Below are positions 24,695 to 33,857 of a DNA stretch of 64,000 nucleotides, in pieces; the stretch's first letter is position 1, and every line of letters starts with the position of its first letter. The DNA comes from Streptomyces iconiensis (GTDB lineage Bacteria; Actinomycetota; Actinomycetes; Streptomycetales; Streptomycetaceae): positions 1 to 64,000 of the forward strand of contig NZ_JANCPR020000015.1 of NCBI RefSeq assembly GCF_028657195.3, written 5' to 3'. The translations under genes were made by a program, and so were the position numbers. The notes beneath the pieces were generated by a model. That model saw only the letters and a program-made list of their open reading frames with translations, was not told the origin of the DNA and did no database searches.

Positions 24695-26814
24695 GTAGCA
24701 AAACCGAGCTGCTGAAGGGCGCGGCAGAGCTGTTCCCCGACGAGGTCGTCACACAGGCGCATGTGCGCCACCTCGATCTGCCCTACGGCGCGGGGAAGTT
24801 CGCCCTCATCACGCTGGACAACGGCCTGGACCACACCAAGCCGACCACCTTCGGGCCGCAGTCGCTGGCCAACCTCGACGTGGCGATCGACCAGGTCGAG
24901 AAGGAGGCGGCGGAAGGGCGGATCAAGGGCGTCGGGATCACGGGCAAGCCGTTCATCTTCGCCGTCGGCGCCGACCTCAAGGGCGTCGAGCTGCTGCGCA
25001 AGCACGAAGAGGCCGTCGCCATCGGCAAGGGCGGCCACGACGTCTTCAAGCGCCTCGCCTCGCTGGCCGTTCCCACGTTCGCGTACTACAACGGCGCCGC
25101 CATGGGCGGCGGTGTCGAGGTCGGGCTGCACTGCACCTACCGCACCGTCTCGGCCGCGCTGCCCGCCTTCTCGCTGCCCGAGGTCTTCCTCGGCCTCGTA
25201 CCGGGCTGGGGCGGCTGCGCGCTGCTGCCGAACCTCATCGGCGCCGACCGCGCGGTCAGCGTCATCATCGAGAACTCGCTCAACCAGAACCGGCAGCTCA
25301 AGGGCAAGCAGGTCTACGAACTCGGCATCGCCGACGCGCTGTTCGAGGGTGCCGACTTCCTGGAGGAGTCGCTGCGCTGGACCGCCTCCGTGCTCAAGGG
25401 CGAGATCGAGGTCGTACGGGCCGAGATCGACCGCGGTGAGGCGTGGGACGCGGCCGTCGAGCGCGGCAAGGAGATCGCCGACAGCAAGGTGCACGGCGCG
25501 GCGCCCGCGGCCTACCGCGCGCTGGACATCATCGCCGGGGCCAAGAGCGGCGATCTGCGGCAGGGCTTCGACGCCGAGACGCAGGCTCTCGCCGACCTCA
25601 TCATGGGCGGCGAACTGCGCAGCGGCATCTACGCGTTCAACCTCGTGCAGAAGCGGGCCAAGCGGCCGGCGGGCGCCCCGTCCAAGGACCTGGCGCGGCC
25701 GGTCACCAAGGTCGGTGTCGTCGGTGCCGGGCTGATGGCCTCACAGCTCGGCCTGCTGTTCGCACGCCGCCTTGAGGTGCCGGTCGTGCTGACCGACATC
25801 GACCAGGAGCGCGTCGACAAGGGCGTGGCCTACTGCCACGAGGAGATCGACAAGCTGCTGCTCAAGGGCCGCGTCAACCAGGACAAGGCCAACCGCCTCA
25901 AGGCCCTGGTGACCGGTTCGCTCGACAAGGCAGCCGCCTTCTCCGACGCCGACTTCGTCATCGAGGCGGTCTTCGAGGAAATGGGCGTCAAGCAGAAGGT
26001 GTTCGCCGAGGTCGAGGCGGTCGTGCCGGAGCACGCCATCCTCGCCACCAACACCTCCTCGCTGTCCGTCTCGGAGATGGCCTCGCAGCTCAAGCACCCC
26101 GAGCGGGTCGTGGGCTTCCACTTCTTCAACCCCGTCGCGATCCTGCCGCTCCTGGAGATCGTGCGCGGTGAGCGGACCGACGACGCCTCGCTGGCCACGG
26201 CCTTCGGCGTCGCGAAGAAGCTGAAGAAGACCGCGGTGCTGGTGAAGGACGCCCCGGCGTTCGTCGTCAACCGCGTACTGACCCGGTTCCTCGGCGAGGT
26301 GCTGCGCTCCATCGACGAGGGCACCCCCGTGGAGGTCGCCGACCGCGCGCTCGCTCCGCTCGGGCTGCCGATGTCGCCCATCGTGCTGTTGGAGCTGGTC
26401 GGCCCCGCCGTCGCACACCATGTCGCGGGCACGCTGCACGCGGCGTTCCCCGACCGGTTCGCCGTCTCGGAGAACCTCGGGCGTGTGGTCGAGGCCGGCA
26501 AGCGCAACCTGTATGTGCCGGGTACGCAGCAGCTGGACCCGGAGGTCGCCGCGCTCTTCCAGACCGGGAACGAGGTCCTCAGCGAGGAGCAGGTGCGCGA
26601 CCGCGCCCTGAACGCCATCGCGGAGGAAGTCCGGCTGATGCTGGACGAGGGCGTCGTCGCCGAGGCCCAGGACATCGACCTGTGCCTGATCACCGGCGCC
26701 GGCTGGCCCTTCCACCTGGGCGGCGTCACGCCGTACCTGGACCGTGAGGGCGTCAGCGAGCGGGTTGCCGGGCGGCGCTTCCTGGAGCCGGGAGGCGCCA
26801 GCGTGCCGGCTTGA
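24691..26814 (+). CDS. fadB: Fatty-acid oxidation multifunctional protein FadB (enoyl-CoA hydratase / 3-hydroxyacyl-CoA dehydrogenase)
   Basis: 707-residue alpha subunit of beta-oxidation. The N-terminal hydratase domain (~10-330) has FIFAVGADLKGVE and YNGAAMGGGVEVGLHC, with SLPEVFLGLVPGWGG providing the second acidic residue. The NAD-binding dehydrogenase domain starts near residue 345 (VGVVGAGLMASQLG). It continues with DFVIEAVFEEMGVKQ, the catalytic His in VVGFHFFNPV, and KDAPAFVVNRVL. C-terminal domains end near DLCLITGAGWPFHLGG. GTG 24691 overlaps the fadA stop; AGGG lies upstream in fadA. Confidence 0.95.
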   Translation: MSSKTELLKGAAELFPDEVVTQAHVRHLDLPYGAGKFALITLDNGLDHTKPTTFGPQSLANLDVAIDQVEKEAAEGRIKGVGITGKPFIFAVGADLKGVELLRKHEEAVAIGKGGHDVFKRLASLAVPTFAYYNGAAMGGGVEVGLHCTYRTVSAALPAFSLPEVFLGLVPGWGGCALLPNLIGADRAVSVIIENSLNQNRQLKGKQVYELGIADALFEGADFLEESLRWTASVLKGEIEVVRAEIDRGEAWDAAVERGKEIADSKVHGAAPAAYRALDIIAGAKSGDLRQGFDAETQALADLIMGGELRSGIYAFNLVQKRAKRPAGAPSKDLARPVTKVGVVGAGLMASQLGLLFARRLEVPVVLTDIDQERVDKGVAYCHEEIDKLLLKGRVNQDKANRLKALVTGSLDKAAAFSDADFVIEAVFEEMGVKQKVFAEVEAVVPEHAILATNTSSLSVSEMASQLKHPERVVGFHFFNPVAILPLLEIVRGERTDDASLATAFGVAKKLKKTAVLVKDAPAFVVNRVLTRFLGEVLRSIDEGTPVEVADRALAPLGLPMSPIVLLELVGPAVAHHVAGTLHAAFPDRFAVSENLGRVVEAGKRNLYVPGTQQLDPEVAALFQTGNEVLSEEQVRDRALNAIAEEVRLMLDEGVVAEAQDIDLCLITGAGWPFHLGGVTPYLDREGVSERVAGRRFLEPGGASVPA

Positions 26815-26892
26815 GCCTCGCGTGAACCTCGCGTGGGGTGAGCGTTCGCGGGCTGTTGGGGGTGGCGGGGGACGCGGGCGGCTGCGGGTAGG

Positions 26893-26958
26893 TCGTGGCT
26901 GGTCGTGCTCACGCGGCGGAGCCGCACATGGATACAGTCCCGCGCCCCTGCGGGGCGC
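26893..26958 (+). repeat. Streptomyces intergenic repeat, variant with GCGGCGGAGCCGC
   Basis: GTCGTGGCTGGTCGTGCTCA..., GCGGCGGAGCCGC, then CCCGCGCCCCTGCGGGGCGC. It shares the GTGGCT.GTCG and CCCGCGCCCC ends with the copies at 20931 and 40848. It fills most of the 177-bp gap between fadB and the convergent glycosidase gene, whose 3' side also carries GGGGCGCCCC self-complementary runs that may act as a terminator. Confidence 0.65.
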
Positions 26959-26991
26959 CCCCTCGGGGCGCCCCTCCCGGGACGGCCTCCC

Positions 26992-28911
26992 TCAGGGGAG
27001 TTCCATGACCTCCACTCCGAACGGGGCGAGGGTGACCTCGGGCAAGGGCGCACCGTCGGCTACGGGGCGTACCGTGCGGGTCTCCTCGGACTGGCTGATG
27101 AGCCAGGCGAAGCGGCGGCCGTCCTCGTGGACGAGGGTGTCGGCGTGCACCAGCGGGTCGGGGACCGTCACCGGCCGCGCGACGCCCGCGAGTTCGGCGA
27201 GCGCCGCGTACAGGCGCGGGGTGTCGTCGGGGTTGGCGCGCGGCGTCCCGGCGGCGAGGACCTCCAGCGGGTAGGTGCACAGCACCGTCTCGCCCGCGCC
27301 GATCCGGTGCCGCAGCACGGCGGCGCGTCCGTGCGCGTCCGTGGCGACGACGCGGGCCCCGTCGGCCTCGACGGGGAGGAAAGCGAGGCTGTCGTCGGCG
27401 CCACGGTAGCCGCCCGTGGGGAAGCGCAGCACGTCGCCGGCGCGCAGGCTGCCGAAGTCCTCCCTGAAGGTGATCTCGACGGTCTCGTCGGTGACCGGCT
27501 CTGCGAGCCCGTACGAGAGCTGGAGCCGGACCCCGAACAGCCCGTTCAGGTCCTGGAACCAGGGGCCGCGCGTCGTGCCCTGGTCGCCGGAGAGGTACGA
27601 GAGGTAGACGGTGGCGCCGCCGCGCGCCAGCTCTTCGAGGTGGACGCGGGTGGGTGCGAGGAGCAGCCGGGTGGAGGGCAGCAGATAGAGCTTGCCGTCC
27701 TCGGGGAGGCCGTCACGCTCCCGGGCGAGGGCGAGCGGGAGGTCGGCGAGGCGGGCCGTGGTGTAGCTCTGGCGCAGCGCCTCGAAGATGACGGGGCGGT
27801 CGAGGCCGTAGCCGAAGGGGTAGCCGCGCTCCAGGAACGTGGGGACGACCAGCGCCGCGTCCGTGTCGGCGCGGCGGCAGCGCGCGAAGTCGACACGTTC
27901 CAGCACCTCGGCGAAAGCGGCGAGTTCGCGCAGCGGCGGCTTGGGGCCGCCCGCGCTGTCGGTGATGCCGAAGTGCATCTCGAAGCCGTGGTGGTCGTAA
28001 GGCGACTGTTCGAGCAGGTGGTCGTAGTCTGTGTTGTTCCACGCGAGCCAGCCCGTGCTGCCCGCCAGCAGGGAGTTGTGCAGGGTCTGGCGGTAGTACG
28101 TGGCGGCGTTCTCGTCGGAGACGAAGTCGGTGGAGAGCCCGAACTCCTCCAGGATCACCGGCTTTCCGGCGACGGCCGCCAGCTCGCACTCGAACGCCGC
28201 ACGGTGGTGCTGGCGTATGCGGTCGTTCTCCATGCGGTAGACGTGCGGGCCGGCGAAGTCGATGATCCCGGCGGTGTCACGCAGCGAGAAGCCGTTCTCC
28301 TTGCCGGAGACCTCCAGGCCCCAGGCGCCGTCGCCCAGCGAGACGGGCTGGGTGGCGCCGGCTGCGCGTACGGCGTTGACCATGGCCTCGGCCCAGGAGG
28401 TGACGTGCTCGCGGGGCGCGGCCTCTTCGCCCCTGATACGGCCGTAGATGGGCATCTCGTTGCTGATGAGCCAGGCGGTGACGGCCGGGTGGTCCTTGTA
28501 GCGTGACGCCATCTCCCTGGCGAACCACGCCTGCCGCGAGACCATCCACACGTCCGCGTACAGGTCGCGCCCTTCGCGCCAGGACGGGTCCCAGTTCTCG
28601 CCGGACATGTGGCCCACGATGAAGGTCGGGATGGTCGTCATCCCGGTCTCGCTGTGCGCTTCGAGGAAGTCCGCGTAGTGCGCGCACAGTTCCTCGTCGA
28701 CCGTGTACGGGGTGGGCATGAAGTCGGGCCAGTAGAAGAACGAGCGCGTGCAGTTGAGGCCGTGCTCACGCAGGACCCGCAGCTCCTCGCGTACGACGCC
28801 GGGATCGTACGAGCGCCACATGAGCGGGCCACCGGTCCTGGACCAGAAGTTGGCGCCGAGCCAGGGGAGGGTTGCCGGGTCGTGGCTGAGCTGGGCACTG
28901 AATCGCTGCAT
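26992..28911 (-). CDS. GH5-like glycoside hydrolase (beta-mannosidase/cellulase superfamily), cytosolic
   Basis: 639 residues, no signal peptide, so it probably acts on imported oligosaccharides. A GH-A clan barrel fills residues ~15-330. The likely acid/base is E152 in WLISNEMP and the likely nucleophile E256 in PVILEEFGLS, with HVYRMEND and WLAWNNTDYD in between and after. A C-terminal beta-rich domain (~390-639) follows. ATG 28911 has AGGAG. It is the last gene of a CUT1 ABC transporter operon, which fits intracellular breakdown of the imported sugar. Exact substrate (mannosides, glucosides or other) is not determined. Confidence 0.8.
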   Translation of the reverse strand: MQRFSAQLSHDPATLPWLGANFWSRTGGPLMWRSYDPGVVREELRVLREHGLNCTRSFFYWPDFMPTPYTVDEELCAHYADFLEAHSETGMTTIPTFIVGHMSGENWDPSWREGRDLYADVWMVSRQAWFAREMASRYKDHPAVTAWLISNEMPIYGRIRGEEAAPREHVTSWAEAMVNAVRAAGATQPVSLGDGAWGLEVSGKENGFSLRDTAGIIDFAGPHVYRMENDRIRQHHRAAFECELAAVAGKPVILEEFGLSTDFVSDENAATYYRQTLHNSLLAGSTGWLAWNNTDYDHLLEQSPYDHHGFEMHFGITDSAGGPKPPLRELAAFAEVLERVDFARCRRADTDAALVVPTFLERGYPFGYGLDRPVIFEALRQSYTTARLADLPLALARERDGLPEDGKLYLLPSTRLLLAPTRVHLEELARGGATVYLSYLSGDQGTTRGPWFQDLNGLFGVRLQLSYGLAEPVTDETVEITFREDFGSLRAGDVLRFPTGGYRGADDSLAFLPVEADGARVVATDAHGRAAVLRHRIGAGETVLCTYPLEVLAAGTPRANPDDTPRLYAALAELAGVARPVTVPDPLVHADTLVHEDGRRFAWLISQSEETRTVRPVADGAPLPEVTLAPFGVEVMELP

Positions 28912-29005
28912 GGGTAACTCCTGTAGTGCGGTGACAACGTGCGCCCCGAAGGGGTGCGGGACTGAGGTGAGAGCACACGGCTCTCCCGCGGACCAGAGCG
29001 GAGCG

Positions 29006-29836
29006 TCACATCTTGACCGCGCCCGTGATCAGCGCGGACTGCATCCGCCGCTGAAGCACCGTGTAGACGACATACACGGGCAGCAGCGTGAGAACGGTGG
29101 CCGCCGTGAGCACGCCGTAGTCGGTTCCGGACGTGGAGACGAGGGTGGGCAGCGCGAGCTGTGTCGTGCGCTGGTCGGGGTCGGGGCCGATGATGATGAG
29201 CGAGTAGAGGTACTCGTTCCAGAAGTTGAGGAAGTTGAGCAGTACGACGGCGGCGATGCCGGGCATGCTGATCGGCGCGTAGATGTGCCGCAGCACGGCG
29301 AGCGTGCCGGCGCCGTCCATCCGCGCCGCCTCCTCCAGTTCGGGCGGCACCGTCCGCATGAACTGCGTGAGCAGCACGACCGAGAGCGGCATCGCGGTGG
29401 CGGGCAGCAGCAGCACCATGAACGTACGGGTGTGGAAGAGGCCGGTCGCGGCGGCGAGCAGGAAGGTCGGGAAGAGCGCGGCGAACGTCGGGACGAGGAA
29501 GCCCAGTGAGAACGCGCGCTCCATCATCTTCGCAGCGCGCCCTGTGCTGCGTGCCAGCGCGAAGGAAGCGGGGAGCGCGAGGAACAGCGTGACGGCGAGC
29601 CCGCCGACGGTGACCAGCGCCGAGTTGGCGACGGCCTTCCCGAGCCCGCCGAGTTCGAAGGCGCGGGTGAAGTTGCCGGGTGACAGCGAGGTGGGCAGCG
29701 CGAGGGGGCTGGAGAAGATCGCGCCGTTGTCCTTGAAGGCCGAGGCGAGGAAGTAGTAGAGCGGAACGAGCAGCAGCGCCGCGTAGCCCCAGGCCAGCAC
29801 GTGCGCGGGCAGCCACGAGAGGCGTATGCGCTTCAT
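29006..29836 (-). CDS. Carbohydrate ABC transporter permease (MalG/CUT1 type)
   Basis: 276-residue inner-membrane permease with about six TM segments. The EAA loop is EEAARMDGAGTLAVLRHIYAPISMPG, which contacts the shared MsiK-type ATPase encoded elsewhere. ATG 29836 follows GGAGG. The partner permease gene ends 16 bp upstream. The GH5-like gene is 94 bp downstream; a TGACAACGT half-site resembling the operon operator lies in that gap (28932-28940). Confidence 0.9.
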   Translation of the reverse strand: MKRIRLSWLPAHVLAWGYAALLLVPLYYFLASAFKDNGAIFSSPLALPTSLSPGNFTRAFELGGLGKAVANSALVTVGGLAVTLFLALPASFALARSTGRAAKMMERAFSLGFLVPTFAALFPTFLLAAATGLFHTRTFMVLLLPATAMPLSVVLLTQFMRTVPPELEEAARMDGAGTLAVLRHIYAPISMPGIAAVVLLNFLNFWNEYLYSLIIIGPDPDQRTTQLALPTLVSTSGTDYGVLTAATVLTLLPVYVVYTVLQRRMQSALITGAVKM

Positions 29837-29852
29837 GACGGACGACCTCCGG

Positions 29853-30821
29853 TCAGTGGTTCTGGCGGAACGCGCGGCGGATGAGGAGCATCCCCACGAG
29901 CCCGAGGACGAAGAGGAAGACACCGACGGCCTGGCTGTAGCCGAGGTCGGCCTGGAGGAAGGCGCGTTGGTAGACGAGGAAGGACAGCGTGGAGGACGCG
30001 TTGCCGGGGCCGCCCTGGGTGAGCAGCAGCACATGCTGGGCCGAGCCGAAGAGCGTCCACAGGAACTGGAGCATCGTCGCGACGCCGAAGTAGTCGCGGA
30101 TGATGGGGAAGTGGATGCTCCACATCGTGCGCCAGTGCCCCGCGCCGTCGAGCTGCGCCGCCTCCCCGATCTCCTCGCTGACGCTGCCGAGCCGGGCGGC
30201 GATGAGGACGGCGGTGAAGCCGATGCCCGCCCAGATGTCCAGGGCGATGATCGCGTAGAGGGCCGTACCCGAGTCGGCGAGCCAGACCTTCGCGAGGGAG
30301 CCGAGCCCGAGGTCGCGCAGGACGCCGTTGACGAGCCCGTCGGGTGACAGAGCTGCGTAGAAGAACATCGCCTTGGCCGGGGTGGAGATGAGCCCGGGGA
30401 TGAAGAGGAGGTAGCGCAGTACGCGGTGGCCCGGCGGCCGTTGGGCGACGTAGTACGCGAGCATGTACGCGCAGACCATCATCACCGGCAGCGCGATCGC
30501 GAGCTGGGTGAGGGTGTTGCGGAACGCCTGCCAGAAGACGGGATCGTCCAGCACGGTGCGGTAGTTGTCGAGGCCGGCGAAGCTGCGGGGCTGGAGCATG
30601 CCAGGCCAGTGGAGCGAGGCGATCACGAAGATGGCGAGCACCGGGCCCACCATGAAGACCACGTACCAGACGAGCGCGGGCACGGCGAGCCATGTGCCGC
30701 CCTGCGCGCGTCGGCTGCCCCGCCGGCTGCCCCGCCCCCTGTCGGCGCGGGCGCCGCGGGCCGCCGGGGGTGACGGGTCAGCGGGCTGGGATGCGGTGCC
30801 GAGCACGGGCGCCGTCGACAT
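29853..30821 (-). CDS. Carbohydrate ABC transporter permease (MalF/CUT1 type)
   Basis: 322 residues. An Arg-rich cytosolic N-terminus (~45 residues) precedes six TM helices. The EAA motif is EEIGEAAQLDGAGHWRTMWSIHFPIIRDY, and FLWTLFGSAQHVLLLTQGGPGNASSTL is typical of MalF-like subunits. ATG 30821 has GGAGGACGC. A small hairpin (30910-30929, 8-bp stem) lies in the 113-bp gap behind the binding-protein gene and may reduce expression of the permeases relative to it. Confidence 0.9.
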   Translation of the reverse strand: MSTAPVLGTASQPADPSPPAARGARADRGRGSRRGSRRAQGGTWLAVPALVWYVVFMVGPVLAIFVIASLHWPGMLQPRSFAGLDNYRTVLDDPVFWQAFRNTLTQLAIALPVMMVCAYMLAYYVAQRPPGHRVLRYLLFIPGLISTPAKAMFFYAALSPDGLVNGVLRDLGLGSLAKVWLADSGTALYAIIALDIWAGIGFTAVLIAARLGSVSEEIGEAAQLDGAGHWRTMWSIHFPIIRDYFGVATMLQFLWTLFGSAQHVLLLTQGGPGNASSTLSFLVYQRAFLQADLGYSQAVGVFLFVLGLVGMLLIRRAFRQNH

Positions 30822-30909
30822 GCGTCCTCCAACGGTGGGCTGTGGTGCGGGGGTTCGGGCGACAGGGTTCGCATCCGGGTCCGTGAGGCTGGGGACCCGG
30901 CCCGGGCTG

Positions 30910-30929
30910 ACGCCGCGCGGTCGCGGCGT
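30910..30929 (-). terminator. Intercistronic hairpin after the solute-binding protein gene
   Basis: Perfect 8-bp stem ACGCCGCG/CGCGGCGT with a 4-base loop, 6 bp beyond the binding-protein stop. Probably an attenuator or mRNA 3'-end protector within the operon rather than a full terminator. Confidence 0.4.
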
Positions 30930-30934
30930 GCCGT

Positions 30935-32239
30935 TCAGGCGCCCGCGCTGCGGTACGCCTTCTCCAGCGCGGTACGTACCTTCCGCGCGTCGCTGCGGGG
31001 TGAGAAGGCGACGCCGGTGGCCTGGATGAGGGGCTGGGTGGCGGCGGCCGGTACGTAGATGTCCGGGGTGACCGCCTCGCTGACGTCGTTGTCGGTGAGC
31101 TTCTGCCCCGCAGCGACGAGGGGGTACTCGGTGCTGAACTGGTCGGTGCGCAGCGCCATGTCGCGGCCTCCGTGCACGAACCGGGAGACGGTCTCCTCGC
31201 TGTACATGAAGCGGATGAAGCGCTCGACGCGGTCGATCTTCTGCTCGCCGTTGGGGCTGATCCACATGCCCAGCGAGGCGTTGGCGCGCATGATCGTCGG
31301 CTTCTCGTGGACGGCGTCGTCGGGGATCGGCCATCCACCGACGGTGATGTGCTCGGCGGCGCTGCGGGGCACCTTGCCCATCGCGGACGAGAGCATCGAG
31401 GCGATGGCGGCCTTCTGGGTGCTGATCTGCGTCGTCATCAGGTCGGATGTGAGGCCCTGCGCGCTGTCGGCGAAGACGCCGCCCCTGCGCAGCTCGACGA
31501 AGAGTTCGATGCCGCGCCGGGCGCCGCGCGAGCCGCTGAAGTCGCCGGTGCGCATGACCTCCTTGGCCTCGGCAGGGCGCAGATACGTCTGCATGATCTG
31601 GAGCAGCAGCTTCTGGCCGCTCCAGTCGTTGCCGCCGATGGTGACGGGCGTGATGCCCTTACGGCGCAGCTTCTTGGCGGCCGACAGCAGCGCGTCGACG
31701 GTCGTCGGTATACCGTCCACGCCCGCCCGCTCCAGCAGGGTGGTGTTGAAGGCCACAGGCCAGTTGGTGCGCAGATACGGGAAGCCGCGCAGCCGTCCCT
31801 CGCCGTCGGTCCACTCCCGCAGCGGGCCCTGGAGCACCCTGTCGCGCAGTCCCCAGCGCTTCATATGGGCGTTGACGGGGACGGTGGCGCCGACCTCGGT
31901 CCAGGCGAGGGACTTGTCGTAGAGGTTGACGAGCACGATGTCGGCCTCTTTGCCCGCCAACTTGGAGGTCTCGTAGACCTGTTGGAGATCGTCGGCGTTG
32001 CTGAGCACCTTCACCGGGGTGCCGGGGTGGCGCTCGCGGAAGGTGTCGACGGCGGCGGCGAAGGCCGGTGCACCGGGGGTGCTGCCGCCCAGCTGGGAGT
32101 GGAGGACCAGGCCGTCCGGCTCGTATCCGCCGGTGAGCGAGCCGCACCCGGCGAGTGCCGGGGCCATCAGTCCACCGGCGGCCGTGGCCAGGAACCGGCG
32201 GCGGTTCAGGGCAGGGCACTGCTGGGAGACCCGACGCAC
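30935..32239 (-). CDS. Extracellular sugar-binding lipoprotein of a CUT1 ABC transporter
   Basis: About 434 residues. Twin-arginine plus lipobox N-terminus (LNRRRFLATAAGGLMAPALAGCGS), so likely Tat-exported and lipid-anchored. The body is a family-1 binding protein: FRERHPGTPVKVL, DIVLVNLYDKSLAW, VAFNTTLLERAGVDGIPTT and GWPIPDDA. GTG 32239 is preferred over GTG 32248 because the AGGAGG lies 8 bases before the former and abuts the latter. It is the first gene of the operon with two permeases and a GH5-like enzyme. A LacI-type palindrome lies 60 bp upstream. Ligand unknown. Confidence 0.87.
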   Translation of the reverse strand: MRRVSQQCPALNRRRFLATAAGGLMAPALAGCGSLTGGYEPDGLVLHSQLGGSTPGAPAFAAAVDTFRERHPGTPVKVLSNADDLQQVYETSKLAGKEADIVLVNLYDKSLAWTEVGATVPVNAHMKRWGLRDRVLQGPLREWTDGEGRLRGFPYLRTNWPVAFNTTLLERAGVDGIPTTVDALLSAAKKLRRKGITPVTIGGNDWSGQKLLLQIMQTYLRPAEAKEVMRTGDFSGSRGARRGIELFVELRRGGVFADSAQGLTSDLMTTQISTQKAAIASMLSSAMGKVPRSAAEHITVGGWPIPDDAVHEKPTIMRANASLGMWISPNGEQKIDRVERFIRFMYSEETVSRFVHGGRDMALRTDQFSTEYPLVAAGQKLTDNDVSEAVTPDIYVPAAATQPLIQATGVAFSPRSDARKVRTALEKAYRSAGA

Positions 32240-32297
32240 GTCCGACACCTCCTCGTTGAGGGAGAGAGCAACTTCGGGGCCCAGTACAACCAGTTGC

Positions 32298-32311
32298 TGA
32301 CAACGTTGTCT
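32298..32311 (-). promoter_or_regulatory. LacI-family operator upstream of the sugar ABC operon
   Basis: GACAACGTTGTC (32299-32310) is a perfect 12-bp palindrome with the central CG typical of LacI-family sites. It sits between a possible -35 (TAGACA on the minus strand) and -10 (TTGTAC, 17-base spacing), so a bound repressor would block the promoter. No LacI gene is in the window. Confidence 0.6.
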
Positions 32312-32349
32312 ACAGTTCGTCGGAGACGAATACCAGCCGTTACCCTCCG

Positions 32350-32609
32350 GTGACCTCAGCCCCTCCGAGGCAGCCGGACGCGAGGGCCGCGGTGGTGGTC
32401 ACGGCGGCGGGCGCGGCCGACGCCTGGGGCGCCCGGCCCCGTCGGCCGCGGTGGCCGGCCGCACAGGAGGAGGCGTAAAGCCGCAGGTGGGAGCGGGCAG
32501 CCCAACGGGAGGGCCGGGGGCAGGGGCTGCTCGCCCAGGCCCTGCCCCAGCCGTCGGGCCGCGGTGCCGGCCGCGTGCGGGACCGCGCCGTCCGCCTGCC
32601 CCGGTGGGC
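32350..32609. other. Intergenic region behind the M20 amidohydrolase gene
   Basis: GC-rich stretch between two genes on the minus strand. It contains the hairpin at 32517-32548 and several GGCCG/CGGCC self-complementary runs. No gene was seen. Confidence 0.6.
32517..32548 (-). terminator. Hairpin downstream of the M20 amidohydrolase gene
   Basis: Perfect 9-bp stem GGGGCAGGG/CCCTGCCCC with a 14-nt loop, about 61 bp past the amidohydrolase stop. No U tract. Confidence 0.45.
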
Positions 32610-33857
32610 TCAGCCCTCCGCCGACTCCAGCCGCCGCAGCGCCATTTCGGCCAGCACGGCGGCGCCCACCGGCAGCGCACCGTCGTCGAAGACGGCGAGC
32701 CCCGAGTGGTTGAACGGGGCCTCCTCCGGCGGCACATCGGGCGGGCACGCGCTCAGTTGGAACTGGACGCCGGGTACGGCCTCCAGGACCCGGGAGAAGT
32801 CCTCGGAGACCATCAGCGGATCGCGCGAGAGCCGGAAGGAGCCTGGCCCGTACATGTCCGTGACGACCTCACGGGTGAGCGCGACCGCCTCCTCCGCGTG
32901 CACCATCGCGGGGTACTGCTCCTCGGCCCGTACGTCGGCGCGTACGCCGTGTGCCGCTGCGACCCCCTCGCACAGCGCCGTCGCACGCCGCAGGTAGTCG
33001 CGGAGCCCCTCGGTGGACGTACAGCGCACCGTGGCGCCGAAGTAGGCGTCCTCGGGGATGATGTTGGGCTTCGTGCCCGCGCTGACGTGGCCGACCGTGA
33101 GCACGAGGGGTTCGAAGGCCGGGACGGTCCGGGTGACCAGCGTCTGGAGCGCCGTGATCATCTCGGCCATGGCAGGGACCGGGTCGGCCGCCTGGTGGGG
33201 CGTGGAACCGTGTCCTCCCTTGCCCCTGACGGTGACGTGCAGTTCGCCGTTGGCGACCGTCTGGGTGCCGACACGGGTGTGGACGCCGCCGAGCGGATCG
33301 ACGCCGTTCCCGTTGGAGGACACGTGCAGCGCGTAGGCGCCCACGAGCGGTGCGTCGGCGCCCGCCGCACCGAGGACGCCCTCCGCGATCATGGCGCCCG
33401 CGCCGTCGTACCCCTCCTCGCCCGGCTGGAACATGAAGACCACCGAGCCCGCCAGCTCCCCGCGCCGCGCGCACAACAGCTTCGCGGCGCCGACGAGCCC
33501 CGCCACGTGCAGGTCGTGGCCGCAGGCGTGCATGACGCCGTCCGTACGGGACACGTACGGGACGTCGGCCTCCTCGCGCAGCGGCAGCGCGTCCATGTCG
33601 CCGCGCAGCAGAACGGCGGGTCCCGGGCGGGCGCCGCGCAGCACGGCGGTGACGGAGCCGAGGGAGTCGCCCGTGGTGATCTCCAGCGGAAGTCCGTCGA
33701 GGGCGCGGAGCACCTTGGCCTGGGTGAGCGGGAGTTCGAGCCCCAGCTCGGGCTCGGCGTGCAGCGCGTGGCGCAGGGCGCTCAGTTCAGCGGCGAGCGC
33801 CTCGGCGTCCTGGCGCAGCCGCGCGTGCCGGGGAAGGGAGGTGGTCAGCTGGGTCAT
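32610..33857 (-). CDS. M20D-family amidohydrolase
   Basis: 415-residue metal-dependent amidohydrolase of the hippurate / N-acyl-amino-acid hydrolase group. Motifs are VLLRGDMDALPLREE, VMHACGHDLHVAGLVGAA (metal Cys/His), FMFQPGEEGYDGAGAMI (catalytic Glu pair), the dimer-domain KGGHGSTPHQAADP, and the late PFNHSGLAVFDD, which supplies the last metal His. Cytosolic. Start ATG overlaps the upstream MFS stop by one base, so the pair is co-translated. A hydrolase and a transporter together, opposite an Lrp regulator, suggest uptake and deacylation of an amino-acid conjugate; the substrate is unknown. Confidence 0.88.
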   Translation of the reverse strand: MTQLTTSLPRHARLRQDAEALAAELSALRHALHAEPELGLELPLTQAKVLRALDGLPLEITTGDSLGSVTAVLRGARPGPAVLLRGDMDALPLREEADVPYVSRTDGVMHACGHDLHVAGLVGAAKLLCARRGELAGSVVFMFQPGEEGYDGAGAMIAEGVLGAAGADAPLVGAYALHVSSNGNGVDPLGGVHTRVGTQTVANGELHVTVRGKGGHGSTPHQAADPVPAMAEMITALQTLVTRTVPAFEPLVLTVGHVSAGTKPNIIPEDAYFGATVRCTSTEGLRDYLRRATALCEGVAAAHGVRADVRAEEQYPAMVHAEEAVALTREVVTDMYGPGSFRLSRDPLMVSEDFSRVLEAVPGVQFQLSACPPDVPPEEAPFNHSGLAVFDDGALPVGAAVLAEMALRRLESAEG

